Shown in pieces: positions 53,126-61,963 of a DNA stretch of 64,000 nucleotides. Numbering within the stretch: position 1 is the stretch's first letter; each line of letters starts with the position of its first letter. Origin of the DNA: Pseudomonas quebecensis. GTDB lineage: Bacteria; Pseudomonadota; Gammaproteobacteria; Pseudomonadales; Pseudomonadaceae. The stretch lies in assembly GCF_026410085.1 (NCBI RefSeq), contig NZ_CP112866.1, forward strand, positions 2,914,001-2,978,000, given 5' to 3'. A program made the translations under genes and the position numbers. Under the pieces are notes generated by a model. It saw only the letters and a program-made list of their open reading frames with translations, was not told where the DNA came from and made no database searches.

Positions 53126-54013
53126 TCAAGTCCTCTCGTCGAGCAGCGCACGCAAGGTGTCGTAGCCCTTTTTCGCATAGATATAGCTTGGCGCCACGGC
53201 TGGGTCCTGCTCGGCCTCAACCACCAGCCAGCCCTCATATTTCGCGGCCATCAATGCATCCAGCAACTCGGCAAAATCGATATCGCCGTCACCGGGCACG
53301 GTGAACGTGCCGTTGACGATGCAGTCGGGGAAGCTCCACATCTGGTTGCGCGCCAGCTGCACCACCGGCTTGCGCACATCTTTGAAATGCACATGGCAAA
53401 TCCGCGCGATGTGTTTGCGCAGCACTTCGATAGGTTCGCCACCGCCCATATAGCAGTGGCCGGAGTCGAACAGCAGACCGACCTCCGGGCCGGTGCGCTG
53501 CATCAGTTGATCGATGTCTTCAGGGGATTCGACATAAGCGCCCATATGGTGGTGGTACGCCAGGCGCACGCCCTGGGACAGGGTGAAGCGCGCCAGCTCG
53601 GTAAGTTTGTCGGCGTACTCCTGCCAGGCCTGCTCGCTGTGGAATCGCGGGCGTTCGATCAGACGAATGCGCGAGCCCTGGATCGAATCGGCCACCTCGC
53701 CGTACACCAGCACCTTGGCGCCGTTTTGTTTGAGCAACTCGACATGGCCGGCGATGGCCTCGATTTCCTCGGCCACCGAGCGCCGGGCCAGGCGGCTGGA
53801 ATACCAGCCCGACACCAGCGCCAGGTCATAGGGCCGAAGCACATCGCCGACGCCTTTGGCGTCCTTGGGGAACTTGCCGTTGAGTTCGAAGCCTTCGTAG
53901 CCGATGTCCTTGCCTTCGCTCAGCGCGGTGCTCAGCGGCGTTTCACCGCCCAGGGCCGGCAGATCGTCGTTGCTCCAGGAGATCGGGTTGATGCCAATTC
54001 GGATTGCGGGCAT
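53126..54013 (-). CDS. iolE: myo-inosose-2 dehydratase IolE
   Basis: Removes water from scyllo-inosose to give the diketone used by IolD. The 295-residue TIM-barrel protein (AP endonuclease 2 family) has RIGINPISWSNDDLP at the start, GYEGFELNGKFP, the metal-binding segments LAYHHHMGAYVES and LLFDSGHCYMGGG, and HVHFKDVRK. ATG 54013 has AAGG seven bases upstream. It is separated from iolC by a 102-bp gap with a REP hairpin. Confidence 0.94.
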   Translation of the reverse strand: MPAIRIGINPISWSNDDLPALGGETPLSTALSEGKDIGYEGFELNGKFPKDAKGVGDVLRPYDLALVSGWYSSRLARRSVAEEIEAIAGHVELLKQNGAKVLVYGEVADSIQGSRIRLIERPRFHSEQAWQEYADKLTELARFTLSQGVRLAYHHHMGAYVESPEDIDQLMQRTGPEVGLLFDSGHCYMGGGEPIEVLRKHIARICHVHFKDVRKPVVQLARNQMWSFPDCIVNGTFTVPGDGDIDFAELLDALMAAKYEGWLVVEAEQDPAVAPSYIYAKKGYDTLRALLDERT

Positions 54014-54057
54014 GGCTGCACCTTTATTATTTTCGGGTATCACTGAGTTCTGCTTTT

Positions 54058-54084
54058 TGTGGGAGGGAGCTGGCCCCTCCCACA
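54058..54084. repeat. REP-type hairpin between iolC and iolE
   Basis: An imperfect palindrome starting TGTGGGAGGGAGCTGG and closing CCCCTCCCACA. It lies within the iol operon, so it may lower or stabilise parts of the transcript differently rather than end it. Confidence 0.8.
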
Positions 54085-54115
54085 TTGGAATTGCAGCGCA
54101 CATTCAAAGCTGTGG

Positions 54116-56053
54116 TCAGGTTCGCGCGCTGCGCCAGGCGTTGATCAGTTGTTCGAAGGTCGCCTGCACTTGCTGAATCAGAGTCTCATCATCGATCTCC
54201 CCCGCCATCCACAACCGGCTCGGTTCCTGGAAGATCGTGCGGCCCACTGCAAATCCTCGGCACGTCGTGCTCTGACTGGCCTGCTGGAACCCGCTGGCCA
54301 AACATTCCGCCGAGGCATTCAAGCCCAGCAGCACCACGCCACGGCAGTACGGGTCGCGCGCCTGGATCAGCTCGTCGAGCTTCTTCCAGTCTTCGGCCGA
54401 CTGTGCCTCGATCTTCCACCACGCCGGGTAGATGCCCAGGTTGTACAGGCGCTTAAGGCTACGGTAGAGCACATCCGGGTAGGTCGATGGGTGTTCCTTG
54501 GGCGGGATGACTTCCAGCAGCAGCTCGTGGCCGCTGACCAGGGACGCGTCGTACACCGCCTTGAGTTGGGCTTCCTGCTCCAGGCGCAGCATGGGTTCAT
54601 CGTCGGGATGGTATTGCACCAGGCACTTGATGATCTGCTCCTGGGGCCAGGCGATCAGGTTGCTGCCGATGGACCGTCCATGCTCGAAGGTCAGCGGCCG
54701 CGAGTTCTGCACTTCCACCGGGCGCGCGATCCACCAGCCGCGCCCGCTGGCCGCATTGAGTGCGTCCTGGCCGAAGCGCTGGTCGGCGAGCAGGCCCACA
54801 TCGGCCTCCACGCCTTGCTCGGCGAGCTTGCGTTCCACGCGCTCGACGGCCTGGATAAACAACTGCTTGATGTCGCTGATGCGCGCCGGGGCCTGGCCGC
54901 CGCGCTGGGCCAGGTCCACCAACTGCCAGCGGTGATCGAAGGCGAAGATAAACAATTGCTTCCATGCCTTACGCGGCACGGTCACGCGGTGCAGGCGTTG
55001 CAGGGTCTCGTCCTGATCGGGCCGGGTGATCGGCACCGGGCTGCTGAACAGGTAATCCAACTCGGCAGGCGTGGGCATGGCCGGCGCACAGGCATGGCGC
55101 GACACCACCAGACCGCCGCAGGCATTGGCCAACTGACTGCAACGCTCGTCGCTGGCGTCATTCAGCCAACCGCTGAGAAAGCCCGACATAAAAGCATCGC
55201 CGGCCCCCAGTACGTTGAGCACTTCTACCCGTACGCCGGGGTAGATCGCACCGTCTTCCAAGCGTGCCGGGATCGCGCCGTGGATCACCGTGCACCCTTG
55301 CGGGCCGAGCTTGACCACCAGCGTCGCCGGCGTCAGCCCGCGCACCGTGCGCAGGGCCGTGAGCAAATCCGCACTGCCGCCGGCGATCAAAAACTCTTCT
55401 TCGGTGCCGACGATCAGGTCGAAGCGGGGCAGGATGCTTTGCACGTGCTGGCTCACCTTCTGGTCGGCGACAAACCGGGTTTCGCCATCGGCCTTGCCCG
55501 CCAGCCCCCACAGCACCGGCCGGTAGTCGATGTCGAGTACGCGCTGGACGTTATGTTTGGCCGCATAGTCCAAGGCCTGGATGCTGGCCTTGTACACGCC
55601 GTCGGTGGAGAAATGCGTGCCGGTGATCAACAGCGCCTTGCTGGAAGCGATAAACGCTTCGCTGATGTCTTCGGCGCGCAGGGCCATGTCGGCACAGTTC
55701 TCGCGGTAGAACACCAGCGGGAAGGTTTCGCGGTCCTTGAGGCCGAGCAGCACCAGCGCGGTGAGGCGTTCCGGGTCGACCTTGATCGCACTGACGTCAC
55801 AGCCCTCACGGGCCAGGGACTCCACCAGAAAACGCCCCATATGGTCGTCGCCCACGCGGCTGAGCATTGCCGACTTGAGCCCCAGCCGCGCGGTGCCGAA
55901 AGCGATATTGGCGGAGGACCCGCCGAGGTACTTGGCGAAGCTGGACACGTCCTCAAGCCGAGCACCGACTTGCTGTGCATAGAGGTCGACGCCCAGGCGC
56001 CCGAGGCAAATCAGATCCAATTGACGCCCACTGGCAAAACGAGTCTGGCCCAT
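54116..56053 (-). CDS. iolC: 5-dehydro-2-deoxygluconokinase IolC fused to a DUF2090 domain
   Basis: Encodes 645 residues in two parts. Residues 1 to about 325 form a PfkB sugar kinase (DLICLGRLGVDLYAQQVGAR, FAKYLGGSSANIAFGTARLG, and the anion-hole/catalytic motif NVLGAGDAFMSGFLSGWL), which phosphorylates 5-dehydro-2-deoxy-gluconate. Residues about 335-645 form a DUF2090 domain (FIFAFDHRWQLVDLAQRGGQ, LLADQRFGQDAL), a TIM barrel related to class I aldolases that is taken to cleave the phosphorylated product (IolJ step). The fusion thus covers two consecutive steps. First gene of the minus-strand iol operon, divergent from the regulator. Confidence 0.93.
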   Translation of the reverse strand: MGQTRFASGRQLDLICLGRLGVDLYAQQVGARLEDVSSFAKYLGGSSANIAFGTARLGLKSAMLSRVGDDHMGRFLVESLAREGCDVSAIKVDPERLTALVLLGLKDRETFPLVFYRENCADMALRAEDISEAFIASSKALLITGTHFSTDGVYKASIQALDYAAKHNVQRVLDIDYRPVLWGLAGKADGETRFVADQKVSQHVQSILPRFDLIVGTEEEFLIAGGSADLLTALRTVRGLTPATLVVKLGPQGCTVIHGAIPARLEDGAIYPGVRVEVLNVLGAGDAFMSGFLSGWLNDASDERCSQLANACGGLVVSRHACAPAMPTPAELDYLFSSPVPITRPDQDETLQRLHRVTVPRKAWKQLFIFAFDHRWQLVDLAQRGGQAPARISDIKQLFIQAVERVERKLAEQGVEADVGLLADQRFGQDALNAASGRGWWIARPVEVQNSRPLTFEHGRSIGSNLIAWPQEQIIKCLVQYHPDDEPMLRLEQEAQLKAVYDASLVSGHELLLEVIPPKEHPSTYPDVLYRSLKRLYNLGIYPAWWKIEAQSAEDWKKLDELIQARDPYCRGVVLLGLNASAECLASGFQQASQSTTCRGFAVGRTIFQEPSRLWMAGEIDDETLIQQVQATFEQLINAWRSART

Positions 56054-56175
56054 GCTGGCTCCTATTATTTTTATCAGCCTGCGTTGTGCCGCCGTGGCGA
56101 CGGCAAACGCTCTTGGTGGAGCAGACTAGAACGTTCGGCGGCACCAATCAATATTTATTCCATAATTATTTTTAG

Positions 56176-56191
56176 TGGAATATTTTTTCCA
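56176..56191. promoter_or_regulatory. IolR-type operator in the iolC / regulator gap
   Basis: TGGAATATTTTTTCCA fits GGAA-N6-TTCC exactly and shares its outer TGGAA/TTCCA arms with the site at 48177-48192. It lies in a 283-bp AT-rich divergent gap. A further TTCC half site lies at 56158-56161. The likely function is repression of both iolC and the regulator gene. Confidence 0.75.
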
Positions 56192-56336
56192 ATAAGCCGG
56201 CATAATGGCACGCCAGCCGCCGTGCATCGTTTCAGCCAGCCTCGCCGGCCGTGATGCCGGGGTATTTTTTTGCGCCTACCCTGTAGACTGGCGCCACCCA
56301 TCAGCGCACCAGACGAACACGCCAGAAGGATTGCCC

Positions 56337-57245
56337 ATGTCCCGCACCGATCCCGAGACCACCCTGGAAGACACGATCGCCAGCCCTCCGATCAATGCCG
56401 AACGCCTGCTGCAGCTGATTACCGACGAATACGAAAGCCTGCCGCGCCAACTCAAACGCATCGCCAGCTACATGAGCCAGCAGAGCGACCGCATCATGGT
56501 CGACCGCATCAGCGACATCGCCCGCGAATGCGAAGTGCACCCCTCGGCCATCGTGCGTTTTTCCCAGCGTTTCGGGTTCAGCGGGTTCAGTGAGATGCAG
56601 GCGCTGTTCCGCGAGGCGTACACCCACAAGACCACCCCGGTGCAGAACTACCAGCAGCGCATCCGCAGCATGATCGCGAACAAATCGCAGAAGGCCAGTG
56701 GCGGCGACCTGGCACGTGAGTGCGTCAACGCCACCCTCTCCGGCATCGAGCGCCTGGGGCTGGAGCTCGATGACGCCATGTTCGAAAAAGCCGTGGACCT
56801 GGTGGTCAATGCCGACAACATCTACGTGGTCGGCGTGCGCCGCTCCTTTGCCGTGGCCGACTACCTGGTCTACAACCTGCAGCACACCAACAAGCGCATC
56901 CACCTGATCTCCGGCCTGGGCGGCAGCTACCGCGAGCAGATGCGCAGCGTGCGCGCCAATGACCTGGTGATCGCCATCAGCTTTACGCCCTACGGCAAAG
57001 AGACCCAGCACTGCCTGCGCATCGCCCAGCACCATCAGGCCAAGACCCTGATCATCACCGACAGCAACCTGTCGCCCCTGGCTAAGCGGGCCAACGCGGT
57101 GCTGCTGGTGAACGAGGGGTCTTCGTTTGCGTTCCGCTCATTGAGCGCCACGCTGTGCCTGTGCCAGGCATTGTTTATTGCGGTGGCGTATCGCCTGGAA
57201 TTGAAAGTGGATGAGATTCACGAGCAGGTCGGGTTCGAGGATTGA
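56337..57245 (+). CDS. iolR: RpiR/IolR-type transcriptional regulator of inositol genes
   Basis: Encodes 302 residues: an N-terminal RpiR helix-turn-helix domain (residues about 25-100, LPRQLKRIASYMSQQSDRIM then ECEVHPSAIVRFSQRFGFSG) and a C-terminal SIS sugar-phosphate-binding domain (about 150-280, ADNIYVVGVRRSFAVADYL and NDLVIAISFTPYGKET). It is divergent from iolC, and GGAA-N6-TTCC operators occur in both control regions of the cluster. By analogy with rhizobial IolR it should repress them until an inositol intermediate binds. The ATG has an AAGGA site. Confidence 0.9.
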   Translation: MSRTDPETTLEDTIASPPINAERLLQLITDEYESLPRQLKRIASYMSQQSDRIMVDRISDIARECEVHPSAIVRFSQRFGFSGFSEMQALFREAYTHKTTPVQNYQQRIRSMIANKSQKASGGDLARECVNATLSGIERLGLELDDAMFEKAVDLVVNADNIYVVGVRRSFAVADYLVYNLQHTNKRIHLISGLGGSYREQMRSVRANDLVIAISFTPYGKETQHCLRIAQHHQAKTLIITDSNLSPLAKRANAVLLVNEGSSFAFRSLSATLCLCQALFIAVAYRLELKVDEIHEQVGFED

Positions 57246-57264
57246 CCCCACGACCTGTCACTGC

Positions 57265-58680
57265 TCACTGAAACAACGCCGCCAGTGCCCGGCCGTGGTA
57301 ACGGATCTGCGCCAAGGTCAGCGCGGTGTAGCCAATGATCACCGCCGGCGGCAACCTCGCCTCATGGCAGAACGCGCCCAGCGGCTGCAACGTCAGCCCG
57401 GCAGATGCCGCCCGGGCACAGAAGTCCGCTTCTTTAACCCCTGCCGGCAGCCATAGCACAAAATGCAGCCCCGCCTGCTGGCCACTGACGACGGCATGCC
57501 CGCCGAGGCATTCGAGCAGCGCATCGCGACGAGCCAGATACGCCTGGCGTGAAGCGCGTAAATGACGCACAAACGCCCCGCTGCCAAGTAACTCCACCAA
57601 GCCCAATTGATCACTGGCGCCGACCGAATGCCCGGTGAGGTGCAGGGTGCGCAGCAACGCCCGGCGCAGCGTCTTGGGCACCACCATAAAGCCCACTCGC
57701 AGACCGGGAAACAGGTTCTTGTTGAAGCTGCCGCAGTAGATCACCCGGTCATCGGCGTCCAGGGCTTTCAGGGCGGCCAGCGGCGCGCTCTGGTAGTTAT
57801 ATTCGCTGTCGTAGTCATCCTCCACCACCCATGCCTGCGCGCGTGCGGCCCAGTCCAGCAAAGCCAGGCGGCGCGATACCGACAGGGTCATGCCCAGCGG
57901 TGCCTGGTGCGCCGGGGTCACGTAGACCAGGCGGGCCGCATCGGGGAGCCGGGAGGTGTCGAGCCCGTCCGCGCCGACCGGCACCGCCTGCACCTGAGCG
58001 CCGCACAGTTCGAACAAGCGTCGTGCCGGTGGGTAGCCAGGGTCTTCGACACAGGCCGTGTCGCCGGGCTTGAGCAGGGTGCGCGCAATCAAATCGAGGG
58101 CATGCCGAATGCCGGTGGTAACAACCACTTCATCCGCCTCGCACTGCAGGCCGCGATATCGGCGCAGGTAGTCGGCGATCCGGGCGCGCAGTTCCGGCAC
58201 GCCCGCCGGATGGGATGCCTCCAGCGCGCCCGGCCCTGCCGCGAGCAGCCCACGGGACAGGCAGCGGGCCCAGGTCTTGAGGTCGAACAGACCGGCGTCC
58301 GGGCGCCGTGCGACAAAAGGCACATGGCTTTGCACACCCGCGTACGGGCGGTCCGCCTCGACCGGGCGACGCGGCGTCTGGCGTGCGTTCGGCGCCGCGA
58401 TAAAGTGTTCGGGGATGACCGCGCAGACGCGCGTGCCGGAGCCCGCAATGCGTTGCACATACCCCTCTTCCTGCAAGCGCTCGTAAGCCGTTTCCAACGT
58501 GCCGCGCGACACCCGCCAACGCTCGGCCAGGCTGCGCGTGGACGGCAAACGGCTGCCTCCCGGCAATTGCCGGTTGAGAATCGCGCCGCGCAATGCCTCG
58601 TACGCGCCCTGCTGTTTGCCCGCATCCAGCGTGTCGGGGCGCGGCAGGTCAAGGGCGGATGCAGTTTTACCTCGGCTCAT
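57265..58680 (-). CDS. MocR/PdxR family regulator (GntR helix-turn-helix fused to aminotransferase fold)
   Basis: Encodes 471 residues: a GntR winged helix (residues about 22-95, GAYEALRGAILNRQLPGGSR then STRSLAERWRVSRGTLETAY) followed by a fold-type I aminotransferase domain with the PLP lysine in CGSFNKNLFPGLRVGFM and VVEDDYDSEYNYQ. Such proteins bind PLP as effector; targets include pyridoxine, GABA or taurine genes. It is divergent from an MFS efflux gene (92-bp gap), the likely target. Convergent with iolR. Confidence 0.92.
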   Translation of the reverse strand: MSRGKTASALDLPRPDTLDAGKQQGAYEALRGAILNRQLPGGSRLPSTRSLAERWRVSRGTLETAYERLQEEGYVQRIAGSGTRVCAVIPEHFIAAPNARQTPRRPVEADRPYAGVQSHVPFVARRPDAGLFDLKTWARCLSRGLLAAGPGALEASHPAGVPELRARIADYLRRYRGLQCEADEVVVTTGIRHALDLIARTLLKPGDTACVEDPGYPPARRLFELCGAQVQAVPVGADGLDTSRLPDAARLVYVTPAHQAPLGMTLSVSRRLALLDWAARAQAWVVEDDYDSEYNYQSAPLAALKALDADDRVIYCGSFNKNLFPGLRVGFMVVPKTLRRALLRTLHLTGHSVGASDQLGLVELLGSGAFVRHLRASRQAYLARRDALLECLGGHAVVSGQQAGLHFVLWLPAGVKEADFCARAASAGLTLQPLGAFCHEARLPPAVIIGYTALTLAQIRYHGRALAALFQ

Positions 58681-58772
58681 AGTGGTCCATTCGTTTTCGG
58701 CATAAGTGGCTCACAGGATTAAACCACAAAGCCGCTAGAGTGCCGGCTCCACTTCTTGCCAAGAGCTTGCCC

Positions 58773-60014
58773 ATGACTCAACGCGCCCTTTCCCTGGGAT
58801 CCTGGCTGGTGCTGCTGACCGTATTGATCGGACTGCCGCGCGTCGCACTGGACATGCACCTGCCGGCACTGCCGGCCATGGCCGACTACTTCCAGGCCAG
58901 CGACAGTCAGCTGCAATTGACCCTCACGCTGTATACCCTCGGCTCGGCGATTTCGCTGCTGATCAGCGGCCCGCTGACTGACCGCTTCGGCCGTCGCCCG
59001 GTGTTACTGGCGGGACTGGCGCTGTATGGGCTGGCCACCTTGGCCTGCGCCTTGGCCGACAGCCTCGGCGTGCTGATTATCGCGCGACTGTTCCAGGCCC
59101 TGGGCGGCTGCTGCACCACGGTGATCGGGCGGGTGATCGTGCGCGATCACTTCGAGCGCGACGAACAGGCACGCCTGCTGGGATTAATCTCCATGGCGAT
59201 GGCGGTATCGCCCATGGCCGCGCCGGTCTTGGGCAGCCTGTTGCTGCCATTGATTGGATGGCGGGGCCTGTTCCTGCTGTTGGGCGCGATTGGCGTGGTG
59301 TTGTATGGGGTGGTCCATCGGCGCCTGCCGGAAACCCGCCCGACGCAAGTGGCGGCGACAGCGCCGGGCAATCTGTTGCACCTGTATGGGCGGTTGCTGG
59401 GCGACCGCTACTTCCTGCGCTACGCGCTGGCCATCGGCTGCGTATACAGCACCTATTTTCCCTTTATCAGTGAGTCATCGGCGCTGCTGCAACGGGGCTT
59501 TGGCTTGTCCGCCACGGCTTATGCGCTGGTGTTCGCGGCAACCATCAGCGGCTATATGCTGGGGGCGAATCTGTTTCGTCGGCTGGTGCTGCGCTTTGAA
59601 GCGGATCGATTGATCAGCGCAGCCATCGCACTGAACGTGGTCGGCAGCCTTCTGCTCGCTGCGGGCACGGCCGCCTGGGTGCAGCAATGGCTGGCGATCG
59701 TACTGCCGATGGTGGTGATCATGGTGTCGGTGGGGATGGTGATTCCGGCGTGCCAGTTGTCGGTGTTGCAACCTTATGGCGCAATTGCCGGCACGGCCTC
59801 GGGGCTGTTCTTCTTCATCCAGATGTTCCTCACTGCGGTGAGCAGTTGGGTCACCGGTGTGTTATCGGACGGCACATCGCAGCCGTTGCTGATCATGACG
59901 GGTGTGGCCAGCACCTTGCTGGTAGCGACCTGGCTGACGCTCCACCCAAAGCAAAGTGGGAGGGCGACGCGCCCTCCCACGAGGTTCCGAGCAGTACTCG
60001 GGTTTAGTGCATGA
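58773..60014 (+). CDS. Bcr/CflA family multidrug efflux transporter (MFS)
   Basis: Encodes 413 residues with twelve membrane helices. The loop 2-3 signature is GPLTDRFGRRPVLLAG near residue 72, the helix-1 region is VALDMHLPALPAMADYFQ as in Bcr/CflA proteins, and RLFQALGGCCTTVIGRVIVRD marks helix 4-5. It exports drugs or small molecules with protons; the substrate is unknown. The last 20 residues (from QSGRATRPPTRF) are encoded by a REP-type hairpin and its flank and overlap the end of the convergent peptide gene, so the tail looks recently acquired. Confidence 0.92.
   Translation: MTQRALSLGSWLVLLTVLIGLPRVALDMHLPALPAMADYFQASDSQLQLTLTLYTLGSAISLLISGPLTDRFGRRPVLLAGLALYGLATLACALADSLGVLIIARLFQALGGCCTTVIGRVIVRDHFERDEQARLLGLISMAMAVSPMAAPVLGSLLLPLIGWRGLFLLLGAIGVVLYGVVHRRLPETRPTQVAATAPGNLLHLYGRLLGDRYFLRYALAIGCVYSTYFPFISESSALLQRGFGLSATAYALVFAATISGYMLGANLFRRLVLRFEADRLISAAIALNVVGSLLLAAGTAAWVQQWLAIVLPMVVIMVSVGMVIPACQLSVLQPYGAIAGTASGLFFFIQMFLTAVSSWVTGVLSDGTSQPLLIMTGVASTLLVATWLTLHPKQSGRATRPPTRFRAVLGFSA
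59956..59980. repeat. REP-type hairpin inside the end of the MFS gene
   Basis: Perfect 11-bp arms GTGGGAGGGCG / CGCCCTCCCAC around ACG. It lies within the last codons of the MFS gene and may serve as a transcript end for the convergent genes on both sides. Confidence 0.75.
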
Positions 60015-60078
60015 AGATCGCGATCAGAATGATGACCGGGATAGGCACGCCGAGGAACCACAGCAGTAATGAGCGCAT
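60004..60078 (-). CDS. 24-residue hydrophobic membrane peptide
   Basis: A complete tiny gene with an AAGGAG ribosome-binding site at the ideal six bases before the ATG at 60078. The peptide is one hydrophobic helix (MRSLLLWFLGVPIPVIIL...) and ends in FMH. It lies 15 bp downstream of the 297-residue membrane-protein gene on the same strand, so the two likely form an operon. Its end overlaps the convergent MFS gene by 11 bp. I have no function for it, but the sequence resembles small conserved proteobacterial membrane peptides. Confidence 0.7.
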   Translation of the reverse strand: MRSLLLWFLGVPIPVIILIAIFMH

Positions 60079-60093
60079 TGTTTTCTCCTTGAA

Positions 60094-60987
60094 TTAACGG
60101 ACGTAATGTTCGGTTTCGACATACACCACGGCATCCCGACGACGACCGCCGAAGGTCGCAGCGAAGCTGGCAAAGAAGGCGCCGATCAGCAGCGCGACAA
60201 ACATCCACAGCGCGGTCCAGGCAGCGACTTTGGCGGCGGTGTCAGCGGCTTGCTTGGCTTTGAGCTTGGCGTCTTCGACGGCTTTACGGGCATCGCCGTA
60301 AACCTTGTCGATGCGCGCTTCGGCGTCGGCCTGGCTGAGGTTGGTGCGCTGGCTGATCAACTGGGCCAGGTAGGTACGGTCTTCAGCAGCCAGTTGACCG
60401 TCATTGCTCAGGGTGCGGGCAAAAATGCGCGCAACCACGGCATGGGCGGCGTCATCGCTGACTGCGGCTGGGCGGTCATCGCGGAACAGGCTGTCGACGT
60501 AATAACCGAAGTCATCACCCTTGACGCTCTGTGCTGTGCTGCCGGCGGCTTGCACCGCACCCGAGGCGACACTGGCGCTGGCCTGCACGCCGCCACCGAC
60601 CACACTGCTGACCGAACTGACCACCAGGGTCGCGGTGATCAACGTGGCCACGGCCCAGGCGAGGAAGCCATGGGCGGTGTCGCGGAAATACACTTCATCG
60701 CCATGCATATTGGCCCACTTCACGCGCAGACGGCCGGCAATGTAACCGCCCAAGCCGGCGGCGACGATCTGGGTAAATGCCAGCCAGACAATCGTGGATA
60801 TACCCAGCCCTTTGGCGCTCACACCACTGTTGGCCCACGGCGACACGGCCGAAAAGCCCAGGCCAAAGCCCAGCAGCACCAGGATCAGCGAGAGTGCGGC
60901 CGCCGCAGCGGCCCCGGCAAAAATCGCCCCCCAGGAAACCCCGGAGCGCGCGCTCGATTCTTGCAGCGTGGTTGAAGGTGTGATCAT
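60094..60987 (-). CDS. hypothetical membrane protein with coiled-coil segment, 297 residues
   Basis: Hydrophobic helices at residues about 18-48 (WGAIFAGAAAAAALSLILVL), 62-85, 110-135 (FLAWAVATLITATLVVSSVS) and 260-285 (WTALWMFVALLIGAFFASFA) flank a soluble central part. That part (about 150-255) has an Ala/Lys-rich helix, KVYGDARKAVEDAKLKAKQA, likely a coiled coil. The end is basic and charged (GGRRRDAVVYVETEHYVR). No known family could be named. ATG 60987 has GGGAG upstream at a long distance. Followed by the 24-residue peptide gene. Confidence 0.75.
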   Translation of the reverse strand: MITPSTTLQESSARSGVSWGAIFAGAAAAAALSLILVLLGFGLGFSAVSPWANSGVSAKGLGISTIVWLAFTQIVAAGLGGYIAGRLRVKWANMHGDEVYFRDTAHGFLAWAVATLITATLVVSSVSSVVGGGVQASASVASGAVQAAGSTAQSVKGDDFGYYVDSLFRDDRPAAVSDDAAHAVVARIFARTLSNDGQLAAEDRTYLAQLISQRTNLSQADAEARIDKVYGDARKAVEDAKLKAKQAADTAAKVAAWTALWMFVALLIGAFFASFAATFGGRRRDAVVYVETEHYVR

Positions 60988-61279
60988 TGTTGTTTTGCTC
61001 CCGGCAGGAAAAATAGTGTTACAAGTCTCAAAAGGGACAGTGCAGGCAGCGTGCCAGTCGGCATAAAAATAAAAATCCTTTATTTTCAATATGTTAGATA
61101 AGTTGAACTTCCTAAGACCATGCAACTTGCAAGAACCTGGCAATCAGAGCGGGCGTATTGCATTCCAATATGGGAGGGGGGTGTCGGATTTGCCTCCATG
61201 AAGTTTTATTTAGGAAGCGTTCAGCCAATTGTTGGCAAAATGCACCTCTTCTAGTGTGAATCGCTCGCCAGGTATGCCT

Positions 61280-61963
61280 ATGACCCGCATTTTGACCATC
61301 GAGGATGACGCCGTAACGGCCCGCGAGATTGTCGCCGAGCTGAGTAGCCATGGACTGGAGGTTGATTGGGTGGACAACGGCCGCGAAGGCCTGGTCCGCG
61401 CCGTGAGTGGTGATTACGACCTGATCACCCTGGACCGCATGCTGCCGGAACTGGATGGCCTGGCCATCGTCACCACCCTGCGCACCATTGGAGTATCGAC
61501 GCCGATCCTGATGATCAGCGCCCTCTCCGACGTCGATGAACGCGTGCGCGGCCTGCGCGCCGGTGGCGATGACTACCTGACCAAGCCGTTCGCTTCCGAT
61601 GAAATGGCCGCACGTGTAGAAGTGCTGCTGCGCCGCAAAAGTACGGTCAAGGAATTCGAGACCGCCTTGCGCGTGGCCGACCTGGAGTTGAACCTGATCA
61701 GCCGCGAAGCCACTCGCGCCGATCAGCCGCTCACCCTGCTGCCCACCGAATACAAACTGCTGGAATTTTTGATGCGCAACACCGGGCAGATCCTGTCGCG
61801 GATGATGATCTTCGAGGAAGTCTGGGGCTATCACTTCGACCCCGGCACCAACCTGATCGATGTGCACATCGGACGCCTGCGCAAGAAAATCGACCCACCG
61901 GGCCTCACACCGCTGATCCGCACGGTACGAGGTTCCGGTTATGTCATTGCTGAACCCCTCTAA
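61280..61963 (+). CDS. two-component response regulator, OmpR/PhoB type
   Basis: Encodes 227 residues: a receiver domain with the acidic pair IEDD, phospho-acceptor D52 (LITLDRMLPELDG) and conserved Lys in DDYLTKPFA, then an OmpR-type winged helix (VADLELNLISREATRADQPL, then DVHIGRLRKKID and RTVRGSGYVI). The sensor gene follows with a 23-bp overlap. The stimulus is unknown. An AGG site precedes ATG 61280. The 292-bp gap before it shows no recognisable operator. Confidence 0.93.
   Translation: MTRILTIEDDAVTAREIVAELSSHGLEVDWVDNGREGLVRAVSGDYDLITLDRMLPELDGLAIVTTLRTIGVSTPILMISALSDVDERVRGLRAGGDDYLTKPFASDEMAARVEVLLRRKSTVKEFETALRVADLELNLISREATRADQPLTLLPTEYKLLEFLMRNTGQILSRMMIFEEVWGYHFDPGTNLIDVHIGRLRKKIDPPGLTPLIRTVRGSGYVIAEPL

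Noticed and set aside
61169..61195. possible REP copy (TGGGAGGGGGGTGTCGG)
   Set aside because: Only half of the repeat matches and the inverted arm is missing.
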